A stretch of DNA of 37,903 nucleotides from Hyphomicrobium sp. (GTDB lineage Bacteria; Pseudomonadota; Alphaproteobacteria; Rhizobiales; Hyphomicrobiaceae): contig JAKFUV010000011.1 in the NCBI GenBank assembly GCA_021732485.1, forward strand, positions 1 to 37,903, read 5' to 3'. Below, piece by piece: positions 10,340 through 17,537 of the stretch. Within the stretch, counting starts at the first letter, position 1. Every line of letters begins with the position of its first letter. The notes beneath the pieces were generated by a model, which was not told the origin of the DNA, did not search any database, and saw only the letters and a list, made by a program, of their open reading frames with translations. The position numbers and the translations under genes were made by a program.

Positions 10340-11002
10340 ATGACGGCCCATAGGAAAAAGGTGGCGGTACTGATTTCGGGGCGTGGCTCGAATATGGAAG
10401 CGTTGATCGTCGCCGCACGCGCCGTCGACTATCCGGCCGAGATCACAACGGTCATCTCAAGTCAGCCCGACGCTCCAGGCCTGACGTTTGCTCGCAACGC
10501 CGGCATCGCCACCGTCGCACTCGATCATAAAACCTTTCAGGCTCGCGAGGCCTTCGAAGCGGCGCTGCAAACAGCGCTCGATGCCGCCGGCGTCGAACTG
10601 ATTGCGCTGGCCGGGTTCATGCGGCTGATGACGCCGGACTTTGTCGGCCGGTGGCGCGACCGCATGATCAACATCCACCCGTCGCTGCTGCCATCGTTCA
10701 AGGGGTTGCACACGCACGAGCAAGCACTGTCCGCCGGCGTTCGCGTTGCCGGCTGCACTGTCCATTTTGTTCGTGCCGAACTGGATTCAGGTCCGATTAT
10801 CGCCCAGGCCGCCGTGGCGGTGCAGTCAGGTGATACAGCAGCCACACTGGCCGACCGCGTTCTTGCCGCAGAGCATAAGCTTTACCCCGCGGCGTTGCGC
10901 CTTGTCGCGGCAGGCCAGATCCACGTCGATGGCGAGAAAACGATTGGTTATGAGGATGTTAACCAGACAACGGCGCTGTTCTCGCCGCCGCTCCAAGGCT
11001 AG
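10340..11002 (+). CDS. purN: Phosphoribosylglycinamide formyltransferase
   Basis: PurN transfers a formyl group from 10-formyltetrahydrofolate to GAR, step three of purine synthesis. Clear motifs are the N-terminal VLISGRGSNMEALI, LAGFMRLMTPDFV, and the catalytic INIHPSLLPSFKG with the essential His, followed by HTHEQAL and the active-site aspartate in the ELDSGPIIAQAAV segment. The length of 220 residues is normal. It starts 10 bases after the DHFR-like gene, completing a purM-reductase-purN operon. No terminator is evident directly after the stop. Confidence 0.96.
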   Translation: MTAHRKKVAVLISGRGSNMEALIVAARAVDYPAEITTVISSQPDAPGLTFARNAGIATVALDHKTFQAREAFEAALQTALDAAGVELIALAGFMRLMTPDFVGRWRDRMINIHPSLLPSFKGLHTHEQALSAGVRVAGCTVHFVRAELDSGPIIAQAAVAVQSGDTAATLADRVLAAEHKLYPAALRLVAAGQIHVDGEKTIGYEDVNQTTALFSPPLQG

Positions 11003-11273
11003 CTTAGATCACCTTGTCGCCGCTGTGGCACGGTTGCACTGTCGGGGCGGGGCGCCGCATGGACACGACCGGGCTAAAGCCTATTATCCGGCGGCTCGCG
11101 TGGGGCGGGTAGAGAGCCAACCAACATAGGCACCGGGTCGGCCGATCTCTGGCCCTGAGATTGCAGTCCAGCCACACGGCCAGGACGCCGTTGGCCCGTC
11201 GAAATGAGATGTCACCCGGCGGCACCGGATCGACACGAGCTTTGAATGGCGTGATTTTTGGAGACGATGCAGA

Positions 11274-12635
11274 ATGACCACGACCGCCAGCCACGCTCAG
11301 GGCCTCGGCGATGAGAGCAGCATCTGGTTCAAATTGACCCCGCTTTTGCGTGGTGACCCCGAAAACCCGATGCGCATTCTCATGCACATGACCGAGCGTT
11401 ACGGCCCGGTGCTGCCGGTCAATCTGGCTAACCAGCGCATCGTGCTGATTTCAGAGCCCGAATACTTCAAACACGTGCTGGTGACGAAGGCCGACAACTA
11501 CATCAAATATTTTGACGGGCTAAAGCCGATTTTCGGCAAATCGATGATCACCAATGACGGTGCGCTCTGGCAAAAAATTCGCATGCCGCAGCAGCCGGCA
11601 TTCCACCCGGACATGTTCGCTGAATACATCCCGTATTTCCTGCAGGCCATTCAAACCAAAATGGACTTGTGGGCCGATCTCGCCAAGACCGGTGAGACTT
11701 TCGAGATGGTCGAGCAGACCTGGACGCTGGCCGCCGACATGATCTGCAAGGCGCTGTTCGATCGCGACATGCCGTTCAATCCTCATGTCGTCTTCAAGTG
11801 CGTCAAAACCTACACTGACGTGATGAACCATCGCGACATCCGCTTGCGCAAGCAGGCCGGCGAAGTCTTCGAAATGAACGACGAGGATGCCGCCAAATCG
11901 ATGGAGACGTGGGCCAGTGTTCCGCCCGCCGTCATGGGTGCCGACCCGCGCGAAATGCGCGAGCGCACGTTGCTGAAAATGATCGAGGCCGCCGTTGCCG
12001 ATCCGACAGTTCCCGAGTTCGACACACAGCAGGCGATCGACGAACTCAAGCAATACCTTTGGGCCGGAACTGAAACCACGGCGTTGACGCTCGCTTGGGC
12101 GCTGTATGAAACCTCGCGCCGCCCGGAAGCGGCTGAACGCATCCGTCGCGAAGGTGAGACTGTCTATGGCGATCGTCCGCCGGCCGCCGCCGATTATTCG
12201 GGGCTCGCCTACACCCGCGCGGTCATTCAAGAAACCATGCGGCTTTATCCGCCGATCTGGGGCTTGATCCGCGTCGCTGTCGAAGACGACATGATCGGTG
12301 GCAAAGAAATCAAAGCCGGTGACCGCGTCACGCTGTTCGCCTACGGCGCGCATCACAATCCGAAATTCTGGGACGAACCTGAAGAATTTCGCCCTGAGCG
12401 CTGGATGGCCGGCAACGCCAAAAAGCAGGTCAAGTACAGTTATATTCCGTTTGGTGCCGGCAAACGCTCGTGTATCGGCGGCGCCATGAGCCAAGTCGAA
12501 AATACGCTTGCGTTGTCGCTTCTGCTCCGCCGCTTCCGCCCCGAGTACGTCGGCGCTAATCCGGCCGGTATCAGCGCCACCGTCACGCTGACGCCGAAAG
12601 GCGGCTTGCCGTTCATCATTCGCGAGTTGAGCTGA
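11274..12635 (+). CDS. Cytochrome P450
   Basis: A 453-residue soluble-type P450 without a membrane anchor. Visible landmarks are the C-helix WQKIR (W99-R103), the I-helix oxygen-binding AGTETT (264-269), the K-helix E320-x-x-R323, the PERW meander sequence near residue 374, and the haem loop FGAGKRSC with the proximal thiolate C400. The overall style (long I-helix with GTETT, FRPERW) resembles the CYP102/CYP110/CYP4-like branch that oxidises fatty acids, alkanes or terpenoids rather than camphor-type enzymes; the substrate is unknown. GGAG lies ten bases before the ATG. No ferredoxin or reductase gene is nearby, so redox partners must be encoded elsewhere. Intervals of 271 bases upstream and 382 downstream suggest a single-gene unit. 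Confidence 0.95.
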   Translation: MTTTASHAQGLGDESSIWFKLTPLLRGDPENPMRILMHMTERYGPVLPVNLANQRIVLISEPEYFKHVLVTKADNYIKYFDGLKPIFGKSMITNDGALWQKIRMPQQPAFHPDMFAEYIPYFLQAIQTKMDLWADLAKTGETFEMVEQTWTLAADMICKALFDRDMPFNPHVVFKCVKTYTDVMNHRDIRLRKQAGEVFEMNDEDAAKSMETWASVPPAVMGADPREMRERTLLKMIEAAVADPTVPEFDTQQAIDELKQYLWAGTETTALTLAWALYETSRRPEAAERIRREGETVYGDRPPAAADYSGLAYTRAVIQETMRLYPPIWGLIRVAVEDDMIGGKEIKAGDRVTLFAYGAHHNPKFWDEPEEFRPERWMAGNAKKQVKYSYIPFGAGKRSCIGGAMSQVENTLALSLLLRRFRPEYVGANPAGISATVTLTPKGGLPFIIRELS

Positions 12636-13017
12636 CCCAAGCCTATCCAGCGGGTTTCTGGCGTAGCGGCAGCGCGTCGATATATGCGCGCAACTCAGTT
12701 CGATGTCTTTTTGCGTTCCCGGACATCAAGACTGACATATCCACAGCATTAATTCGCACCGCACGCGGCAAGCAAAGCGTCACAACTGCTCACAATTACA
12801 CAAAGCGGAAAACGCTGTGTTCGCAGTCGCGAACCCACTGCATCGCATTGTTGCCCTATCGCTGTCATAGTGCCTTTGCGCGGAGGCGGTATAGCCTTCG
12901 CCGAGAGCTCAGCCGACGTCACGACATTGCGTGTAGAAGCGGCACGGCTCCAAGCAGGTACGGCACTGTCCGTCAGTCATTCCACTGATGAATTCAAACT
13001 CCAGGAGACCCCCGACC
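12636..13017 (+). other. Long upstream region of the 63-residue protein
   Basis: No gene is supported here. The region contains an inverted repeat GATGTC/GACATC with a 14-base loop near 12702-12727, three CACAA copies within about 25 bases near 12781-12805, and a small TTCGC/GCGAA palindrome near 12821. I could not place a convincing -35/-10 pair for the downstream gene. The open frame on the minus strand (12909-13181) is judged a shadow of the downstream coding sequence. Confidence 0.4.
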
Positions 13018-13209
13018 ATGGAGTCCGTTAAAACCGTCCTACTCGGAAAATCGGTTTTCCTATTGACCGGCACAAAAGCCGGAAAAGGCAAAAAGCGGGA
13101 TCGCACCCTTGAGGTCGAAGCCCCAGATAAGTTGCTTGAAGCCGCTCGCCGCAATCCTGATGCGGTGGCCTTCGGCTTCATTTCAGGAAGCTGGGTCGCC
13201 GCGGCTTAA
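13018..13209 (+). CDS. Small unknown protein, 63 residues
   Basis: I do not recognise this protein. The start is set by AGGAGA nine bases before the ATG at 13018; an in-frame ATG at 12988 lacks a ribosome site. It is basic near the middle (TKAGKGKKRDRTLE) and ends in a hydrophobic, Trp-containing FGFISGSWVAAA. No signal peptide, transmembrane helix or cysteine is present. It has a rho-independent terminator about 90 bases downstream and a long upstream region, so it looks like an independently expressed monocistronic gene. Its size and charge would suit a small nucleic-acid- or protein-binding factor, but nothing specific can be claimed. Confidence 0.6.
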   Translation: MESVKTVLLGKSVFLLTGTKAGKGKKRDRTLEVEAPDKLLEAARRNPDAVAFGFISGSWVAAA

Positions 13210-13295
13210 AGCGGTCCAGAACTGAGCGGGCGGGTAATGCGGCTGCCAAGATTGGTCATCTCGCCCTCGGTTGATCCGTAAAAATTGAACTCTTT

Positions 13296-13323
13296 TGGCG
13301 CAGCGTTCATCGCTGCGCCATTT
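13296..13323 (+). terminator. Rho-independent terminator after the 63-residue protein gene
   Basis: A perfect 10-bp stem (TGGCGCAGCG / CGCTGCGCCA) closes a 5-base loop TTCAT and is followed by TTTCT. It lies 87 bases after the stop codon and about 95 bases before the dctA start, so it separates the two transcription units. Confidence 0.75.
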
Positions 13324-13417
13324 CTGTGAGTCGCAAGCCGCCCGCATCCAAGCCTGACAAATGTCGGTCAATCGCTTAAGCCTTATGCTTTCGGATTGGG
13401 TTTGAGGGCCGATAACA

Positions 13418-14761
13418 ATGCAGCGCGATGTGCAGACACCATTGCTCCCTCCTGCTGATCCGGCAGTGCCGGCACCCGCCATCCCGTTCTACCAAAATCT
13501 TTATGTGCAGGTTCTAGCCGCGATCGCACTTGGCGTGCTGTTGGGTCATTACCAACCCGCGCTCGGTGAAGCCATGAAGCCGCTCGGCGACGGATTCATA
13601 AAACTCATCAAGATGCTCATCGCGCCGATCATCTTCGTCACGGTCGTGCATGGCATCTCGTCGATGCAAGACTTGAAACAGGTCGGACGCGTCGGCCTCA
13701 AGGCGCTGATCTATTTCGAGATCGTCACGACTTTGGCCCTCGCCATCGGCCTGATCGTTGGCAACCTCGTCCAGCCCGGCGTTGGCATGAATATCGACCC
13801 GGCATCAATCGACACCAAAGCCGTTGCAGGGTTCGTCGCGAAATCACAGGACCAGAGCACTGTCGGATTCCTACTCGACATCATTCCGTCGACCTTCGTC
13901 GGCGCTTTTGCTGAGGGTAATATTCTACAGGTCCTGCTGATCGCGATCCTGTTTGCTTTCGGCTTGCAGGCGCTTGGTACACACGGCGCCCCGCTCGTTG
14001 GCTTGATCGATCAAATCGCCCAAGTGCTGTTTCGAATTGTCGGCTACGTCATGAAACTTGCGCCGATTGGCGCGTTCGGCGCGATGGCGTTCACAATCGG
14101 CAAATACGGCATCGTCTCGCTGGCCAATCTCGCTTGGCTGATGGCGACTTTTTATCTGACGTGCCTGCTTTTCATTTTCGGAGTGCTCGGTGCCATCGCT
14201 CGCTGGAACGGGTTCTCGATTGTCAAATTCATAGCCTACATCAAGGAAGAACTGCTGATCGTGCTCGGCACATCGTCGTCGGAGAGTGTGCTGCCACGCA
14301 TGATCGCAAAAATGGAAAAGCTCGGCTGCGAAAAGAGCGTCGTCGGCCTCGTGATCCCCACCGGCTATTCATTCAACCTCGATGGCACTTGCATCTATCT
14401 GACCATGGCGGCGCTATTTCTGGCGCAGGCGACCAACACGGATCTCAGTATCTGGCAGCAGCTCGGCATACTCGGTGTGCTGCTGCTGACATCGAAAGGA
14501 GCCGCAGGCGTTACAGGTTCTGGGTTCATAACACTGGCTGCGACGCTGGCCACAGTCGGCACTATTCCGGTGGCGTCGATCGCGCTGATCCTCGGCATCG
14601 ATCGGTTCATGTCGGAAGCCCGCGCCTTGACTAATCTCATCGGCAACGGCGTCGCCACCGTGGTGATTTCGAAATCGGAGAACGCTTTAGACCAGGCGCG
14701 ATTTGTCCGCGAGCTGAGAGGTGTGGACACCAACACGAATGCCGTGGCCGCGGCTATCTGA
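13418..14761 (+). CDS. dctA: C4-dicarboxylate:cation symporter, DAACS family (DctA-like)
   Basis: A 447-residue inner-membrane transporter of the dicarboxylate/amino acid:cation symporter family. It shows the usual 8-TM plus re-entrant-loop layout with signature segments [20 protein letters not shown] (TM3 region), [14 protein letters not shown] (serine-rich re-entrant loop 1), [18 protein letters not shown] (TM7 motif) and [19 protein letters not shown] (re-entrant loop 2). Proteins of this type import succinate, fumarate and malate, or glutamate/aspartate; the SSSES loop and TM7 motif are compatible with DctA. GAGGG lies a few bases before the ATG. Terminators isolate it on both sides. No DctB/DctD sensor pair is in the window. 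Confidence 0.92.
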   Translation: MQRDVQTPLLPPADPAVPAPAIPFYQNLYVQVLAAIALGVLLGHYQPALGEAMKPLGDGFIKLIKMLIAPIIFVTVVHGISSMQDLKQVGRVGLKALIYFEIVTTLALAIGLIVGNLVQPGVGMNIDPASIDTKAVAGFVAKSQDQSTVGFLLDIIPSTFVGAFAEGNILQVLLIAILFAFGLQALGTHGAPLVGLIDQIAQVLFRIVGYVMKLAPIGAFGAMAFTIGKYGIVSLANLAWLMATFYLTCLLFIFGVLGAIARWNGFSIVKFIAYIKEELLIVLGTSSSESVLPRMIAKMEKLGCEKSVVGLVIPTGYSFNLDGTCIYLTMAALFLAQATNTDLSIWQQLGILGVLLLTSKGAAGVTGSGFITLAATLATVGTIPVASIALILGIDRFMSEARALTNLIGNGVATVVISKSENALDQARFVRELRGVDTNTNAVAAAI

Positions 14762-14784
14762 CAGGCAGCAATACGGCCAAACGA

Positions 14785-14808
14785 AAAGGCCCCGTTGCCG
14801 GGGCCTTT
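14785..14808. terminator. Strong terminator between convergent dctA and ndk
   Basis: A perfect 10-bp stem AAAGGCCCCG / CGGGGCCTTT with a 4-base TTGC loop lies 24 bases after the dctA stop. The flanking A and T runs make it usable from both directions, but it is much nearer to dctA (ndk ends at 14940). A second 9-bp inverted repeat (CTAGGGTCG/CGACCCTAG, 14839-14881) without a T tract lies closer to ndk. Confidence 0.85.
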
Positions 14809-14939
14809 ACCATCGAACAAACTTCGATGTCGCTTCGTCTAGGGTCGCTCCGCTTTTCGTGAAATCATGGGCCGACCCTAGCTCTCTGTTTTGGATTTCT
14901 TCTTTTCAGAAAACCACTTCCCACTTTGCCGCCAGCACT

Positions 14940-15362
14940 CTAGCCGACAATTTCGTGCAAGGCGAAGTTCATGGCGATCTCGCGTTCGGCGGCGGCGGCG
15001 CTGTCCGATCCATGGGTCGAGTTTTCACCCTTCGATACGGCGAACAGCTTGCGGACCGTGCCGGCCGCCGCTTCCTTCGGATCGGTGGCGCCCATCACTT
15101 CGCGATACTTGGCGATGGCGTCGTCGCCTTCGAGCACTTGCAGAACGACCGGCGCCGACGTCATGAAATCAACGAGTTCGCCGTAAAACGGCCGCGCCTT
15201 ATGTTCCTCGTAAAATTTTTCGGCTTGTGCGCGAGTCCAGCGGACACGTTTTTGCGCGACAATGCGCAGCCCGGCTGCTTCGATGACCGCGTTGACCTGC
15301 CCAGTTAAGTTACGTCGCGTCGCGTCTGGCTTGATAATCGAGAATGTCCGTTCGAGGGCCAT
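14940..15362 (-). CDS. ndk: Nucleoside diphosphate kinase
   Basis: NDK balances nucleoside di- and triphosphate pools by a ping-pong phosphohistidine mechanism. The 140-residue length is exact for the family. It begins [14 protein letters not shown], has the [16 protein letters not shown] segment, the [16 protein letters not shown] nucleotide-binding region, and the active site NSTHGSDS with the phosphorylated His at residue 117. The frame is open further upstream, but the ATG at 15362 is the canonical start. A strong minus-strand promoter (15414-15442) fits a leader of about 45 bases. Transcription converges with dctA. Confidence 0.97.
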   Translation of the reverse strand: MALERTFSIIKPDATRRNLTGQVNAVIEAAGLRIVAQKRVRWTRAQAEKFYEEHKARPFYGELVDFMTSAPVVLQVLEGDDAIAKYREVMGATDPKEAAAGTVRKLFAVSKGENSTHGSDSAAAAEREIAMNFALHEIVG

Positions 15363-15413
15363 GAGCTTTCTTTCTATTGACCGATCAGTTTGCCGATCCT
15401 TGCGGTTGGGCGC

Positions 15414-15442
15414 GTTATAACGAGCACCCAAAGCGCTCACAA
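15414..15442 (-). promoter_or_regulatory. Likely sigma-70 promoter of ndk
   Basis: On the minus strand, TTGTGA (15437-15442) is followed after exactly 17 bases by TATAAC (15414-15419). Both hexamers are close to the sigma-70 consensus, and the predicted start point lies about 45 bases before the ndk ATG. Confidence 0.6.
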
Positions 15443-15703
15443 GCGCGCCCAAGCCGCACACCCCAGTGCTGTCGATCCATTGCGTCTTTACCGCGTGGTT
15501 GTTTCAAGTTGCCTGTGGCACGCCACAATCCGACCGGTAAATGCTTGCTAGATCATTGCTCGAGCCCGATTGACTGAGCGCTGAGCCTATGAACACTGTG
15601 GCGTTGGCGCGGGGGCGCACGGGAAAGTTGGCCACATCGGCCAACAAATGCCGGTCCCAATATGTGGACCGGTCGTTGTCGAGCACGTGTGCGAAGAGCG
15701 ATC
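15443..15703 (+). other. Upstream region of the GYF_2 gene with two tandem hairpins
   Basis: This non-coding interval separates the divergent ndk and GYF_2 genes. Near its right end are two back-to-back perfect hairpins: GTTGGCC/GGCCAAC with a 5-base loop (15627-15645) and CCGGTCC/GGACCGG with an 8-base loop (15651-15672). They end about 30 bases before the GYF_2 start codon, inside the likely 5' leader. A weaker inverted repeat TGTGG/CCACA lies near 15514. No small gene was recognised. Confidence 0.5.
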
Positions 15704-17128
15704 ATGAACGGACAGACGAACGAAACACAGTGGTATATTGCACGTGATGGCAAGCAGCACGGACCACTGACTGAAATCGAAATGCGCACATTCGTCGCGC
15801 ATAACTATCTGCGCCCGTCCGATCTGATCTGGCGGCCCGGCATGGCCGAGTGGCAGCTCGCGCCGACATTGTTTCCAGCTGTATTTCCAAACACCCCCGC
15901 CACTGCCGCGCCGGCTCAATCGTCACCAGACATCGCCAGCGCGGCGACCGAGCGTGCGTCGGGCACCGCAAGCGCTCTGACGACGACGCCATCGCCAGTT
16001 TCGTCGTCGCCCCGCACCTATTCTGAACCGGCACCGTCGAGCGCTCCAACCGCAGACCGGAGCATGACGAAGCGGCTTGCAATCGCAGCATCGGCCATCA
16101 CTCTGATCGGCGGCGGCGCATTTGCCTTGGCGACGTATCGCGAACCATTGATGCGCTTCGTTTCGGGCAGCGCTGATAGCACGCTGGTTGCGAGTGACAC
16201 CGCGCCGACGATCGAGGCACCAGCCACGCCTGCCGGCGCGGCAACCGATGCACCGGCAAGCTCAGCACCAGCGCCACCGCAGAACGTCGAGACCGCGACG
16301 GTGACACCACCGGATCCACCGGCGTTTGATGCCGCGAACCGGCCGTCAAACTTGGCCTCGCCCGGCTCGTCTCCTAATGCGCCGACAACTTCGACGGACG
16401 TCGCCACGGCCGCATTCGATCCCGCAGCCTCCGTAGTGGTGCCGACAGCCGGCTTATCGCCGCCGTCGATCGTTGGCTCGACGATCGACGTCCGGCTGCA
16501 AAAAATTCCGGCTTGGACCATCATCAAGAAAGACTATCCCGATTGGTACGTCACCAACATCGCCGCCGCCGAACAATTGGTCAGTGAGCAAAAACCGCCG
16601 ACCGAAGTCTCGACACATATTGCTCAAAGCTTGGTAGCGCTGCGCCGCCAGAACGCCGAGAAGGCATTGTCGGCGAGTTCGGAAAAATTGCGTCGCATCG
16701 CCGTCGCGTTTCTCGAGAATTTGAAATCGCTTCGATCGCAAAGCGTGACGGCCTGCTATGGATTTATCTCGAAGGGTGAAACCAGCCCTTCCGTGGTTCA
16801 ATTGGTCGATACTCCTGATGGCGCAACCGCGTTTCATGGTCAGATCAGCGCCATCTTTGACGCAATTGCGGAAGGGTCGAAGTCGCCCCAGCAGCACCCG
16901 CCGGCCGTAAAGACCGATTACGATTTACTGATCAAGGAACTCGGCAAGCTCGGCTGGAAGGAAGAAGACCTGCAAGTGTTTTCAAACCCGCGCCTGCTCG
17001 CGAAGCGGGAGCCGGAACGCGTATGCACGATGGTGCAGGAGTGGTTTGTGGCGCACCTTGCCGTGCCAGATAAAGCCGCGCGCGACCGTCTGCTCTATGA
17101 AACGCTGAAGCCGGTTATCTCGGGTTAG
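15704..17128 (+). CDS. GYF_2-domain (DUF4339) single-pass membrane protein
   Basis: A 474-residue protein in four parts. Residues 9-56 form a GYF_2 domain (WYIARDGKQHGPLTEIEM...LIWRPGMAEWQLA), a small fold that binds proline-rich peptides in related proteins. Residues 57-122 are a Pro/Ser/Thr-rich linker, and 124-144 a transmembrane helix (LAIAASAITLIGGGAFAL). A long Ala/Pro/Thr-rich stretch follows (about 155-265), then a folded C-terminal domain of about 200 residues that I do not recognise. The topology would put GYF_2 in the cytoplasm and the C-terminal domain in the periplasm, since positively charged MTKR precedes the helix. GAAGAG lies five bases before the ATG at 15704. Five bases separate it from the DUF3147 gene, so they form an operon. 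Confidence 0.8.
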   Translation: MNGQTNETQWYIARDGKQHGPLTEIEMRTFVAHNYLRPSDLIWRPGMAEWQLAPTLFPAVFPNTPATAAPAQSSPDIASAATERASGTASALTTTPSPVSSSPRTYSEPAPSSAPTADRSMTKRLAIAASAITLIGGGAFALATYREPLMRFVSGSADSTLVASDTAPTIEAPATPAGAATDAPASSAPAPPQNVETATVTPPDPPAFDAANRPSNLASPGSSPNAPTTSTDVATAAFDPAASVVVPTAGLSPPSIVGSTIDVRLQKIPAWTIIKKDYPDWYVTNIAAAEQLVSEQKPPTEVSTHIAQSLVALRRQNAEKALSASSEKLRRIAVAFLENLKSLRSQSVTACYGFISKGETSPSVVQLVDTPDGATAFHGQISAIFDAIAEGSKSPQQHPPAVKTDYDLLIKELGKLGWKEEDLQVFSNPRLLAKREPERVCTMVQEWFVAHLAVPDKAARDRLLYETLKPVISG

Positions 17129-17133
17129 CGCCG

Positions 17134-17484
17134 GTGTTTTATACGGCGATCAAAGTCCTGCTGACTGCTGTGCTCGTGGTCGCTGTTTCGGAGGCAGCCA
17201 AAAGATCGACGGCGCTCGGCGCGATCCTGGCATCCCTACCACTGACATCGCTGCTGGCGTTCATGTGGATCTATGGCGAAACCGGCGATACGACGAAAAT
17301 TGCCGCCCTTTCGCGCAGCATCATCTGGTACGTGCTGCCGTCATTCGTGCTGTTTTTCGCGCTGCCGATTTTACTCGAACGCGGCGTTGGCTTTTGGCCG
17401 AGCCTGGCTATCGCCTCCGCGATGACGGTCGTCGCCTATGGGCTGATGCTCGCGGTGCTGTCGCGGTTCGGGATCACGCTGTAA
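17134..17484 (+). CDS. DUF3147 family membrane protein
   Basis: A 116-residue, very hydrophobic protein with four predicted helices (about residues 3-20, 28-46, 60-82, 90-112) and the short polar loop YGETGDTTKIAALS between helices two and three. The segments VSEAAKRSTALGAILASLPLTSLLA and GVGFWPSLAIASA match the DUF3147 pattern as I know it. Its function is unknown. The start is a GTG six bases after the preceding TAG; the next in-frame ATG falls inside helix two and would destroy the fold. It is the second gene of the GYF_2 operon; the ABC-F gene follows after 53 bases. Confidence 0.82.
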   Translation: MFYTAIKVLLTAVLVVAVSEAAKRSTALGAILASLPLTSLLAFMWIYGETGDTTKIAALSRSIIWYVLPSFVLFFALPILLERGVGFWPSLAIASAMTVVAYGLMLAVLSRFGITL

Positions 17485-17537
17485 ATCGTCAAGCGCCACA
17501 GTGACAGGCGCGCTCAGACGCGCTATCGGCTGCCATT

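Noticed and set aside
11520..12494. 324-codon minus-strand frame inside the P450 gene
   Set aside because: Mirror frame of the P450 coding sequence.
12990..13004. 15-base sequence (GAATTCAAACTCCAG) upstream of the small gene that recurs inverted before glyQ at 23783-23797
   Set aside because: One shared 15-mer is about what chance predicts for a 38-kb window read on both strands; no further similarity flanks it.
14839..14881. 9-bp inverted repeat CTAGGGTCG/CGACCCTAG between dctA and ndk
   Set aside because: The 25-base loop and lack of a T tract on either strand make it a weak terminator; the hairpin at 14785-14808 explains termination better.
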